Of a DNA stretch of 64,000 nucleotides, positions 45,435-55,692 are shown piece by piece. This DNA is from Euwallacea fornicatus (Eukaryota > Arthropoda > Insecta > Coleoptera > Curculionidae). The stretch spans positions 3,658,001 to 3,722,000 of the forward strand of contig NC_089558.1 in assembly GCF_040115645.1 (NCBI RefSeq), given 5' to 3'. The first letter of the stretch is position 1; every line of letters starts with the position of its first letter. The translations under genes and the position numbers were made by a program. The notes below the pieces were generated by a model. It saw only the letters and a list, made by a program, of their open reading frames with translations, had not been told where the DNA came from and made no database searches.

Positions 45435-47242
45435 ATTGTTACACTTTGCTAATATTTCAACAACTGTTAAATTTAGACGCGGGTATGTTACATGAAATAT
45501 GTTCAGAATTTCTCAAAAGGGCTATAATTTGTATGAAGTTTCATAAGCAAAAAAAAAGAAAGAGAACAATTATCTACTACGTGGGTGAACGTGTATACAA
45601 GTGTCTTGAGGCAAAAAGTGCACCACTAAAAACAATATTCGACATGTTCCAGCATTTCCATGAAATATATTTCCTTCAATTGTGGCAGGACTTTTGGTCC
45701 TCTATGTATAATACATATACGCTTTATTTGTGGTTGGTTCAAAGAGGCCACAGTGCTTTTAGCATTAAATCCAGAATAAATTCGCATCTCTGCAAGGTTG
45801 TTGGTCGCTGTTAAGCCACTACGAAGTTTACCCTCAAGAGTTCCAGTTCAAAGTCCTTTTGGGCTAAGGGAGAAGCTTTTATGGTCTATATTTCGTATAA
45901 GCAGGTTTGCTCTTTTCTTGTGGACTGGCAGCAGGACTTTCCCCCACTAAAGGCCGATCTTCAAGTCTTCCTACAGATTTCTCAGTGGTTTTGCTATAAA
46001 AGCAGTATGGTCACTTTGTTGCGATGTGTATGCGGTTTTGTCTGTGTGCTTTGCGCCCTTTTAGGCGATGGTGGTGCATATCATGGCAGTAGATATTATA
46101 AAGGGGGATGAGCACCGGGATCGCTGAGGGGACCCTCGTTCAGGGGAAAAATTTGCAGGAAATGGTGTGATCAATTTGTGCTTCTAGCCATCGTTTACAA
46201 TAGATTTTTGATAGCACGAAGCAGGTATGTCGGTGTTTGAAGTATATCTAATTTGTAGAGTGAACCACTTTGCTGGACGCTGTCAGACGCCTTAATAAAG
46301 TCCATAAATCCACTTGTTGGTCCTCACTGTCGCCAACGATTATTGTTGTGCAGGAATTATTTGTCATAATTTTGCCAACCGCTAATCCTTCATTTCATGC
46401 ATATTAGTTAGCTAACCGGGCCATTTCAGCAAATAAATTACGTAATCCCTACAGCACTATCATTACACTCCATTAGACACAGCCGGTATTTCAGATATTA
46501 TTTTATATTTCCCGGTTAATTTTTTTTTCTTTTATTACCTCAAGGTTTTTTGTCCGTTTGATAGCAACGATTCACAAACGGCAATCTGAATTGCAAAAAT
46601 ATGAACATTAGCGCGCCATAATACATCAAGATGTTCCCAGGGAACGGGGAAGGCAACAAGGAAGTCGCATCAAAGCGGGCCCCCGTCATCATCCCTTATC
46701 AGACAAAGAGTCGCCTTGCGGTGACGTGGAAAAATTGCACCACAACATAACATTGACCGCCCTAAGACATCCATTGTGACACTGTCAGAGGACGTCGCGG
46801 CTTTTCGTATCGGATAAGACCGATTGCCGGGAATGTATGTTCACTGATCCGTGCTAATGATCATCCCTCTACGTATACCCCATCTTGATACACACGTAAG
46901 AAAGTTGGTTAACATTACTGAAATCTATTGAAAAATACAGTTTGTATTAAAAGAGACTGGGAAATGGCAACCCCGCGATTAGCCTTTGTTTTTTTTACAG
47001 TTTTAGGTTGCCGGATGCAGCAATAAATCTGCGATCTAGGAATTTTAATTAAAATAAAATGGATGTTGCGTTTTCGACAGATTGTTTCTTTTTTAAAGTC
47101 TTCTACTCAAATTTATCACCTATTTTTGGATAAGTTTCCGTGCCATAGTTGTTCTTAAGGTTCTTTCAGTGCCCTTCTGTGTGGCACTTCCGAGGCTTTC
47201 ATCTCCTTTCTATCCCCATGGAATTTATTGTTCAAGAGAGAG
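45435..47242. other. Unassigned DNA
   Basis: A 136-codon plus frame at 45404-45814 has no family motif, partly overlaps the transposase relic on the other strand and is probably chance. Nothing else is recognised. Confidence 0.4.
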
Positions 47243-47317
47243 AAAACAATTATTTGTTCAATAATTGTTTACCTTTTATTTGTAATATATGTATATTATT
47301 GAACAAATAATTGTTTT
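47243..47317. repeat. Hairpin with perfect 23-bp arms
   Basis: AAAACAATTATTTGTTCAAT and the following AAT (47243-47265) are repeated exactly in reverse complement at 47295-47317, around a 29-base AT-rich loop. It lies about 130 bases before a large foldback element. It may be a micro-MITE or a transcribed hairpin. Confidence 0.8.
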
Positions 47318-47451
47318 ATCGTCACGGGGCAAAAATTCTTGCATCTAAATTTTAAAATATGGTCCTCACCTTGGAGTTCTACATTTTCTTTACTTTCTGC
47401 CATATTGCGGACCACGCGTCGCTCGTCCCGCAAAATCGTCCAACAAAACTA

Positions 47452-48303
47452 CAGGGTGGCCCGACGAAAATTTTGCATCTCGATTTTCAGTATTTAAAAT
47501 ACAAATGTATAAAAACGCTCAGAACCGTCGATTTTTTATCCGCGGGAAACAATATTTTATTGCCTTTTCAAGCTTTCAACGTCAATCTCCGAACAGGAAT
47601 GAGAGTTTTCTCCAAAATTTTTAACATGAAGGCATATCGAGTGATACCTCATTTTGGAGGTAGTTTCATCCTGATCATAACCTCCAAGTTTGAACTCACT
47701 GTCATTACTTCCGTTGATATGACAGCTTGTCAAAATCTATGGGAAAAATGCCTTCAGTTCATAATTGGTTTACCACAATAAAAGCTGCAGACTTCAGAAT
47801 GAGAGTTGGAAAGACCTTTGAAAGTGAGGCATCACTAACTGTCTCAACCGACGTAAGTTTTACCTCTAATTGTAATATATAATTCATTAATACTATCAAA
47901 TTACACCGGAAATGTTACGTAACGTGTGACAATGCTTTGAGCAAAATTTATTCTATTGTAAGGAGGTAAATGGTGGTCCTTGCCAGTATTTAATAAATTG
48001 ATTAGGAGAGTAATATGAACGCTTTTTTCCCCACGGACTTTGACAAGCTGTCACATCGACGGGGATAATGACAGTGACTTCAAACTTGGAGGTTATAATC
48101 AGGCCATCTTTAATACCAGTTACCATTGCCCCCCCCCCCCTTTCATTAAACATTTTGGAGGCACTTCTCACCTCTGTTAAAGGGTTAAAAAGGCAATAAA
48201 AATTGTCCCCCTCAAACCAACAAGCGACAGATCCGAGTACTTTTACATATTTTGATTCTAAATATTGAGAATTGAGATGAAAAATTTTCATCGAGCTACC
48301 CTG
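47452..48303. mobile_element. Foldback element with ~320-bp arms
   Basis: The left end CAGGGTGGCCCGACGAAAAT follows TA (47450-47451). The right end, in reverse complement CAGGGTAGCTCGATGAAAAT, abuts TA (48304-48305). The arms 47452-47775 and 47980-48303 are inverted copies with scattered mismatches, and the centre is about 200 bp. Frames in the two arms translate to similar peptides (T-S-K-F-E-L-T-V-I and T-S-K-F-E-V-T-V-I) only because the arms are inverted copies. A run of 12 C lies at about 48128-48139. No transposase is present. Confidence 0.8.
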
Positions 48304-48305
48304 TA

Positions 48306-48690
48306 TGTATTTCCTAACTGCTTGCGTAAAAAGCTGCTAAAAAAACTTTCAATTAGTTTTAGAGACCTAATCCAAATTAAGCTAATTCAGTCTGAAATAT
48401 TTCCATAAGTGGGCTTTTCGTCGCTTGGAGCCTTTTTCTTAGGTCACAGTCACAGTGCCTTCTTCTGAGTCATGTAGTGCTTGTGTCCACCGATATATCG
48501 AATTTATTGTGTCTGTTCAAGAATAGACTCTGGAATGCAACTGTTTAAATTGATAAAACTATTTTTGTAGCAGCCAGTTCCTGATGGAGCTTCGAGCTTT
48601 AAAGTCATCTTACTCTTGCAGGCACCATGCGCCTTGCTGAAGAAAAAAACCCTCCCAGCAACCCAACAGATCTCCTTTCAGATGAACTTG
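48306..48690. other. Unassigned spacer
   Basis: Nothing recognised between the foldback element and the hairpin pair. Confidence 0.35.
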
Positions 48691-48702
48691 GTTGAGATGG
48701 AT

Positions 48703-48762
48703 GGTCAGCTATTCATAGCTGACCGGATCTAGCCCCTCCCGGACCCCGATAACTGGGTCCGG
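48703..48762. repeat. Two adjacent strong hairpins
   Basis: GGTCAGCTAT (48703-48712) and ATAGCTGACC (48715-48724) form a 10-bp stem with a 2-base gap. Fourteen bases later, CCGGACCC (48739-48746) and GGGTCCGG (48755-48762) form an 8-bp GC-rich stem with an 8-base loop. The GC-rich local composition differs from the surroundings. Such tandem hairpins could be part of a retroelement untranslated region or a structured RNA; no known RNA family was recognised. Confidence 0.5.
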
Positions 48763-49992
48763 AATGAGGATTATGTCTTCGGGTGGCGTGCTCTTAAGAT
48801 GTGCGTGTTCTGAGACATATCCAAAGGGCTAACTCTCCCTGGGACGGGACTTGCTGGTAAACATATATTCCTGTGAAAAAAAAAATGTGAATTTTTCAAT
48901 TAAACTTCGCGGGGACTATAAAATTATTATCTTTTTGTAGGTTGGAAGCCCTGTGAGCGACATCTACGTAAAGTTCCGTGTCATTGTGTTCAATTGCTTA
49001 CACGAGTTACACGTGCGAATGTAAACATACAAAAATGAGTTTGTCGAGTTTTGCTATGTCTGATCTTGTTAAGCAAAGAATTTGCATTAAATTCTGTTTG
49101 CGGAATGAAAATTCTGCTGTAGAAACGTTAAACATGTTAAACGAGGCCTTTCGTGATACGGCTATGTCGTAAAAAAATGTTTACAAGTGATAGAAAGACT
49201 TTAAAGAAAGCCGAGGAGCAGATGAAGAAGGACAGCACCTCTGACGACCACCAACTTGAACCGATGAAGGCCACATCAAAGAAGTCAAAGAGTTGGTGCT
49301 CCAAATTCGACTATTGACATTTAGAGACCTATGGACATTCCATTTGGATCAACCTTAACCGTTTTAAAAGATGTTTTGTGACTCAAACGCGTCAAATTTG
49401 GATCGGTTTCAAAAACATTAAATTTTTGGGAAAAAAAGCTTCGCGTTGAAATCTGCAAAAAAAATGACTTCTGACTATCAGGACGTCATGAAACGCATCA
49501 TTACGGGGGTGAAACTCGGATCTATGCATACAAACCGGCAACAACCGGCCAATCATCGTAACGTCGTGCGAAAGGTGAACCACAACCGAAAAACCGTGTC
49601 AAAGTTGCTTAAAAATCAACTTTATGTTGACAGTTTTCTTGGATTTTCATGGTATTATGCATTATGAATTTCTTCTATCAAGCCAAATTGTTAACGAGGT
49701 ATATCATTTGAGCGTTATGCGTCGTTTGCGTGAAGCCATTCACATCAAGAGACCAAAATTATGGGCAGACAATTCTTAGTTCTTGCATCATGATAATGCA
49801 CCGTCCCACACTGCATTATGCATTCCCACACTGGTTCTTCGAGAACATTTTGCCAAAAACTCGACCCATATCGTCTCACAACCACCGCATTCGCCTGATT
49901 TAGCACCGTTGGACTTCTGGCTGTTCAACAAGCTCAGCCGGGGGCACCGTTTCGACTCGTTTGAGGAGATAAAAGCCGACTCGACGAAAGTA

Positions 49993-51382
49993 CATTGCGT
50001 GACATTAAAAAAAGAAGACACCGTAAAAATGGTTTTATTTAAATAATTTTCGTTACACATGTTTCTAACACTAAAACTGCATTAAAAAATTGAATAAATT
50101 TAATTGTTAAAACGTAAAAAAGTAATAATTTGCCGATCCTTGGCGGTTATACTTTCCCGTTCACGTCTAGGTATGGATCTATTGAGGTGATTGATGTCCT
50201 CTTGGGGGATCTCATTCCAGGCTAACTGAACAGCATAACATAGCGCCGCGAAGGTTTGTGGAGGATGGGGTAAATTATGCAACCTTCTACCACAATATAC
50301 CATAAACGTTTAATCGGTGAGAGATCTGGAGGTGACAGGAGTGGCAAATTGATTGCATTTTGTTGAAAGAAGGCCATAGTCACATCTGGTGATGCCTTAA
50401 TTTACTGGGAAACTGGATTAACAAGAGTTTCCAGATGAGGCACGAAATGAGGTTCCAGGACTTCTTGGACGTATCATTGGGGTGTCACCTGCCTCTAATG
50501 AAAAATAGAGGTGATATGCTACCATATGCAATCGCACCCGAAATAATTTCCCAGGCAACAGTCTCATGGACACGTTTCTATATTGTAAACTGAGGATCCC
50601 GTCTTGCACCCTGTCTTTTTCTTACTCTTGCTGAACCATCATGCATACTCAAACAGAATCCGAACTCGTTACTAAACACTATATTATCTCATTCCAGATT
50701 TCAATGTATCTGTTCTCTGCACCACTGCAATTGATTTTGACGATGATTTAAGGTGAAAGGTAACACAAGACGAAGTAGGAAATTAGTCCAAAACTTCTTA
50801 TCCAGAGATAAATGATTCAAAACCCAACGGGCCTCCATATTCAGCACACCATTGATCCGCCAACGTCCTCAACGAGACGAACCCATCTCTTACGGCCATA
50901 GTTTCAAGGCGACGATCTTGGCGTTCCGCAGTTCTTCGGGATCGTCCAGTACTTCCCCTTCTACCTGTTTGCTCTTTTTGGAACCATGCTTGGCAACCTC
51001 TCACTATAGTGGTTACAACACGGTTCAGTCTAGAGGCGATTTCCCTAAATGACCAACCAGCTTCTCATGGACTCACTATTCGGCCTCCCTCAAACTCGCT
51101 CGATTGATGAAAATTTCGCTTCATTCTGCGTTTAGGCGTATTTGATTAACCTAAATGCACTTTCTTATCACACTGTAGACCAATAAATGATATTTTACAG
51201 TCATGTTGTTTATATTTTATTGCAATTTTTATAGTAAAAACAGCCTAAAAGCCCTGATAACTCCTCAATACATTATGGCTGAAAATTTAATCGTTTTTTG
51301 TGTTCCCATATGCAAACATGCATCCTAAAAATTATTTAAATGAAACAGTTTTTACGGGTGGTCTTTTTTCTATGACACCTCG
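49993..51382 (-). mobile_element. Tc1-like element nested in the mariner
   Basis: TA stands on both sides (49991-49992 and 51383-51384). The right end in reverse complement reads CGAGGTGTCATAGAAAAAAG, then ACCACCCGTAAAAA, and the left end is a diverged inverted copy (GTGACATT, AAAAAAGA, ACACCGTAAAAA). The arms remain similar through the TTTATTTAAATAATTTT block. The element is 1390 bp, short of the usual 1.6 kb. Its transposase relic fills 50100-51120 on the minus strand. Confidence 0.85.
50100..51120 (-). pseudogene. Tc1-like transposase, inactive
   Basis: Minus-strand reading starts near 51120 (M-K-R-N-F-H), runs through an in-frame stop, and shows the helix-turn-helix core R-E-I-A-S-R-L-N-R-V-V-T-T and the linker E-Q-T-G-R-R-G-S-T-G-R-S. 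The first catalytic position is V-F-S-N-E-F in place of V-F-S-D-E-S. The second motif (usual Q-Q-D-N-A) is lost in a stop-containing stretch. The third reads P-D-L-S-P-I-K where P-I-E is expected. The tail R-R-L-H-N-L-P-H-P-P and A-W-N-E-I-P-Q-E-D-I is well preserved and ends at 50100. The three changed catalytic positions and several frameshifts make this copy dead. Confidence 0.82.
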
Positions 51383-51535
51383 TATATTTGAAGGCCATCC
51401 CGGAAAACGACCTCTCTGTTTCAAGAATTGAACGAAACGATGGCGTAAGTGCATTGGGGAGTACTTTGAAGGGGACGAAATTTACTTAAAATAATAAACA
51501 AAAATTTTTCATTTCGCAAACAAATTCACTTTATA

Positions 51536-53032
51536 TTTTGGTCACAAATCAAAATTTTCTGTTCCTTCCTCCGCGCCGCGGTTTGGGTGTTCCCGCAACA
51601 CGCTCAGCCCGCTTCTGGCTCCCTCTATTTTCCTTCCATTCTCTCCAAGCTAGGCCCACATGTGCGTGTGTTTCCGGGCATGGTGCACACGCATGTCTGA
51701 TGAGGCCAATAAGCAGAAACACGTGTCGCCGGGTTTCCCAGCATGCTATTTCAGCTTGAACGTTCGACTTCGGCGGACCGGTCACATTTTTATGAAATTA
51801 TTATTGGACTGATGAAGCCATGAGGAAATCGCTCTGGGCCCCATTACGTAACGCAGATATCGATTGGGGGTTTGCCAATGACCTCTGGCTTGCATTGAAA
51901 GCTTTAATGGCTGTTAAATCAGTTCTTTTTTTTTCATTATATTTTCAATTTTTTGCGTTAATTTGCAGGATGATTTGTGCATTATTCGAGTGCCGATTAA
52001 TGAAGGACTCGAACGGGAACGTTCACGTTCACTTTTTGTCGCTAAACCTGCTTTAAAGGGGTATTTAAATTTTGTTAGGATCAGTGACGCATGCCTTCCT
52101 TCTAGCCAGACATAAACCGCATTCAACCGGGCATAACATAACAAACGACGGCAGTCAGACCCAAATGAGCACCGTCCACGATAAAATGCTTAATGTAATG
52201 TTTATTTTCTCAATTGAGGGTGAGCATTTAGCGAACCTCGACGTTCTCCCTTTTTCGTCCCGCTCTCTCGGTTATTCTTTCACCCCACGTCTTCGCCGAC
52301 ATTATACCAATTTGCTCCCATTCTCAGTTGCGCCATTTATCTCTCTATTTATTACATGCCCGTACGATTATCAATCATTTCCAATGGCTAAAAATTCCTG
52401 CTCTTACAGGTGTATTAGTCCAATTCCATACTCATTAGATTTCCCAACAAAGTTAACAGCCGGATAATAATAATCGAGGAATTATTATTCATCGAGGTAG
52501 TTAGCGTTGATTATACGCCCATGATATACCGCTTAATATACAGGAGACGAGCCTGAAACGGATAAACAGCCACAGATGCGTCGAAACCTGCGAGACATCT
52601 GCCTGACGATCCTGCATTTTAATGTTAACATTTGCACCAGTTTTAAAAAATAAAAAATCGAGGCCTACAAATGCCTTAAGGGAGATGCACAATGTTGCAA
52701 TCAAAATAATTCATTTCGACTTAGGATTAATGGGCCTTGAAAGCATTATTTCTGCTCTGGGTTAATATCACTTTATCAGGTGGTTCCGCCTGCATGTACT
52801 TAATTCAGCCTAATCAAATCCCAGCTGGTTTGATACTGCTGGTTGAGAGATTGACTCCAACTACCTGTATGGCTGTAGGTGAACCAACTTTATTTTTAGT
52901 CCTGGAACGCATGCTTTCGAGAGGAAATTGCTGGCTGTAGAGGTTAATTTATTACGTCGACCCCTATGTTATGGTGTAATAGCGGTAGCAATAATTCTAT
53001 TAGCGCAAGTAAATTACACACATTTATTCAGC
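51536..53032. other. Unassigned DNA, GC-rich at 51.55-51.78 kb
   Basis: No gene recognised. The first 230 bases contain CTCCGCGCCGCGG and similar words on an otherwise AT-rich background. Several 60-130-codon frames on both strands have no family motif. Confidence 0.4.
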
Positions 53033-53273
53033 AGGGTGTCCGTCTCCAGTCCAATCTGTCAGTTTCTTGAGCTGAACCGTGAAGCAAAATTTGGGACAAA
53101 GGTGCGCAATTTGGAGTGCAACTTACTGCAGCAAGTGCTTCGACTCGATTCCCCGTGGAGCCACCTCAAACAGTGGAGACATACACTGCCGGCCAAGAGT
53201 TTAAGACCACCCTGATTAAAATGGAAAATCAAAGACAACTAAACATTTCAAAGTGATATGAAGCACAAAGTTA

Positions 53274-54556
53274 TTAGGAGTTGGAATTAATTCGTAGCGG
53301 TTTATGTAAGAAAAAAATTTATTGATTTTAAATGAAAAAAAAATACATTAATTAAAGTATTGCCCATCGCTTTCTCCTACTCCTGACCATCTTTCGGGCA
53401 GGGCACGAATACCGCGTCGGAAGAACGCGTTGTCTTTAGATGCAATCCATGAATCGACCCATTTTTGACAATCTTCGTAAGAAGTGAACTTCTGCTCAGA
53501 CAGACTCTGAACCATCGAACGAAACAAATAATAATCAGGTGGAGCAACATCTGGAGAATACGGCGGGTGGGGCAGGATTTCCCATTTAAGTCTTTCCAGG
53601 TATGTTTGTACCGGTTTTGCGAAGAGTGGACGAGCATTGTCGTGCAGCAAAATGACTTTGTCGTGTCTTTTGGAGTATTCCGGCCGTTTTTCTTTCAATG
53701 CACAGCTCAATCGCATCAGTTGTAGTCGGTAGCGGTCTCTAGTTATGGTTTCTTTCGGTTTCAACAGTTCATAATATATCACGCCCCTCCGATCCCACCA
53801 AATACAGAGCAGAAGCTTACACCATGGATATTCGGCTTTGCCACTGATGTTGACGGTTGACCGGGCTTAATCCATGACTTTCTGCGCTTCGGATTGTCGT
53901 AATGGATCCATTTTTCATCACCAGTGACAATCCGATGCAAAAAACCTTTTCTTTTTTCCCGTTGAAGCAGCAGGTCACACGTCAAAAAACGCCTCTCAAT
54001 GTCCCTTGGTTTCAATTCGTATGGAACCCAATGTCCTTCCTTTTGGATCATACCCAAAGTTTTAAGACGTTTTCCTACCGTTGATAAGTTAACTCCCAAT
54101 GATGTAGACAATTCTTGAAGTGTTTGACATAGGTCTTCGTTGAGCAATGCCTCCAAAGCGTTGTCTTCAAATTTTTTTGGCTGACCAGGTCGCTCCTTGT
54201 CAACCAAGTCGAAATCACCAGCTTTAAAACGTGCAAACCACTTCCGACAGGTTTGTTCAGCTAGAGCATGTTTATCATATACTTCCACTAAAATACGATG
54301 AGCTTCAGCAGCACTTTTGTTCATATTAAAGTAATGAAGTAAAATTCCTCGCAAAAACCCTTTATTCGGCGCAAATTGTGACATATTCAATAAATTATAA
54401 AATGTCGTTATTTATTATTCAAAAAGTGGATATGGAAAGCAAATGACCTCTAATGACCGCTGTTTCACGATAAGTATATTATTGTAGATAACAACTAAAT
54501 ACTGTACTATCAATGCCATCCCTTGTAAAACGCTACGAATTAATTCCAACTCCTAA
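53274..54556 (-). mobile_element. Nearly intact mariner nested in the Tc1 element
   Basis: The left terminal repeat TTAGGAGTTGGAATTAATTC (from 53274) follows TA (53272-53273). It is repeated in inverted orientation, ending at 54556 before TA (54557-54558). The inverted ends match perfectly for at least 26 bases, through the GAATTAATTCGTAGCG block. The 1283-bp length and TA flanks are those of a complete mariner. Perfect ends and a single frameshift in the gene indicate a young insertion, the youngest layer of this nest. Confidence 0.93.
53348..54384 (-). pseudogene. Mariner transposase with one frameshift
   Basis: ATG at 54382-54384 starts M-S-Q-F-A-P-N-K. The 1037-nt span is one base short of 346 codons (345 residues plus stop, the normal mariner size). 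The helix-turn-helix region includes K-S-A-A-E-A-H-R and T-C-R-K-W-F. W-V-P-Y-E-L in the linker precedes the catalytic V-T-G-D-E-K-W-I (D about residue 156), L-L-H-D-N-A-R-P and P-P-Y-S-P-D-V-A-P-P-D-Y (DD34D). A one-base deletion near 53820, after P-N-I-H-G, is the only break found; the other frame continues with L-L-L-C-I-W-W-D. The end is S-D-G-Q-Y-F-N. It is not irritans-like, but the subfamily was not settled. The deletion should make it non-autonomous. Confidence 0.92.
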
Positions 54557-54678
54557 TAAATTAACATGTATTATAAAGTTCAACAAATCTAGGAGGTAAA
54601 CATAAACATTAAATTTTAAAAAGTAAAAACAAATTCATATATTTTATTCAAACTGATTTTTCATCAAAAATTCTTCCT

Positions 54679-55692
54679 TTAACATTTGATTACTTTTTTG
54701 ACAAGTCTAGGCATCCGAGCAATTAATTTATCAATAGTCTCTTGTGAAATATCGTTCCAGCTTTGCTGTAAGGCTCTCCACATGTCTTCACGCGATGAAG
54801 GACATCGTACCCGAACCTTTCTATCTAGCTCCTCCCACAAAAGCTCGATAGAATTTAGATCTGGACTCTGAGGTGGCCAAACCACATTTTTCAATACTCC
54901 TTCGGTCTCCTTTTGTTTCAAATAACTTCTGCATAATTTCAAACTGTCTTTGGGATCATTATCTTGTTGACAAATGAAACCATTGCCAATCAATTTTAAC
55001 CCCGAAGGAATGGCGTTTTGTTCTAAGATTACTTTGTACTGCTCCTTTTTCACGATTCCTTCGATTTTTATTAGTTTACCGATTCCATAGCCCGAAAAAC
55101 AACCCCAGACCATAATGGAACCACCGCCGTGCTTTACGGTCGATACTATACAATCTGGCATCATCTTTTCTTCAGCACCACGTCGAACATAAACTCTCCT
55201 TTTCGATCCAAATAATTCGAACTTCGATTCGCCAGTCCAAAGAACTTTTTTAAAATCATCTTCTGACCAATTTCTATGGAGAAGGGCCCACTGCAGCTGT
55301 TTTTTTTTGTTTTGAGACCTCAATAAAAGTTTTCGGATAGCGATGCGACCAAACAAATTGCCTTTCTGCAATCGCCTTTTCACTGTAGTTGGTGATATCG
55401 GTTTGGGTCGATATTTGTTTACCTCAACGCGAATTTCTAGTGCTGTTAGACGCCTATTCCGTTTACTGGTAACAACTATGAATTTATCCTCACCGGATGT
55501 AGTAGTTTTTGGTCTTCCTGAACGTGGACGATCTCGATTACTGCCAGTTTCTCTGTGTCGGACAATTGCGGAATGAACACAAGTTTTCGATAATTTAAGT
55601 TGAGAAGCAATCACACGTCCGGATTTACCTTCATTATATAGAGTAACGATGGTAGATCGCGTATAAGTGTTAATTTCGTGCACTTTCCCCAT
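54679..55692 (-). CDS. Tc1-like transposase, full-length frame, first catalytic D changed
   Basis: An uninterrupted 337-residue frame starts at ATG 55692 (M-G-K-V-H-E-I) and ends with a lysine-rich tail. Residues about 5-110 are the two helix-turn-helix units with a G-R-P-R-S-G-R-P type linker near 55-61. The DDE domain follows: the first catalytic motif reads W-T-G-E-S-K-F-E (residue 154 is G where D is expected, one base from a D codon). The second is C-Q-Q-D-N-D-P-K (D244). The third is S-P-D-L-N-S-I-E-L-L-W (E283). I count 38 residues between D244 and E283, against 34 in classic Tc1, so it fits the DD38E group. The H usual after D-P-K is D here. With D154 lost the enzyme should not cleave DNA, though it might still bind its ends. 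Confidence 0.85.
   Translation of the reverse strand: MGKVHEINTYTRSTIVTLYNEGKSGRVIASQLKLSKTCVHSAIVRHRETGSNRDRPRSGRPKTTTSGEDKFIVVTSKRNRRLTALEIRVEVNKYRPKPISPTTVKRRLQKGNLFGRIAIRKLLLRSQNKKKQLQWALLHRNWSEDDFKKVLWTGESKFELFGSKRRVYVRRGAEEKMMPDCIVSTVKHGGGSIMVWGCFSGYGIGKLIKIEGIVKKEQYKVILEQNAIPSGLKLIGNGFICQQDNDPKDSLKLCRSYLKQKETEGVLKNVVWPPQSPDLNSIELLWEELDRKVRVRCPSSREDMWRALQQSWNDISQETIDKLIARMPRLVKKVIKC

Larger units (their letters stand above)
49035..51494 (+). pseudogene. Mariner transposase, split and multiply broken
   Basis: The N-terminal part has Q-R-I-C-I-K-F-C and A-V-E-T-L-N-M-L, the first helices of a mariner DNA-binding domain, followed by a stop near 49170. Pieces in changing frames then follow: V-K-E-L-V-L-like near 49285 and a possible first catalytic region with R-I-I-T-G near 49495, where the expected D-E motif is damaged. 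The second catalytic block H-H-D-N-A-P-S-H-T lies at 49786-49812. The third block S-P-D-L-A-P-L-D-F-W-L-F is at about 49891-49926. After D-S-F-E-E-I-K-A-D-S-T-K the frame runs into a Tc1 element at 49993. The missing tail resumes at 51385 and ends at the stop 51492-51494. Confidence 0.8.
48880..51533 (+). mobile_element. Mariner relic interrupted by a Tc1-like element
   Basis: The outer ends are only approximate. AAATGTGAATTTTTCAA near 48883 and the reverse complement of AACAAATTCACTTTATA near 51519-51535 are similar and lie just outside the coding relic. Removing the nested element 49993-51382 leaves about 1.27 kb, the length of a mariner. The coding part is at 49035-51494. Confidence 0.7.

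Noticed and set aside
45404..45814. 136-codon plus-strand open frame
   Set aside because: Its beginning is antisense to a transposase relic and the rest has no family motif.
47359..48291. Two open frames with similar peptides on opposite strands
   Set aside because: They lie in the inverted arms of a foldback element; the similarity comes from the inverted repeat, not from a gene pair.
53465..54084. Plus-strand open frames within the mariner region
   Set aside because: They are antisense to the clearly recognisable mariner transposase.
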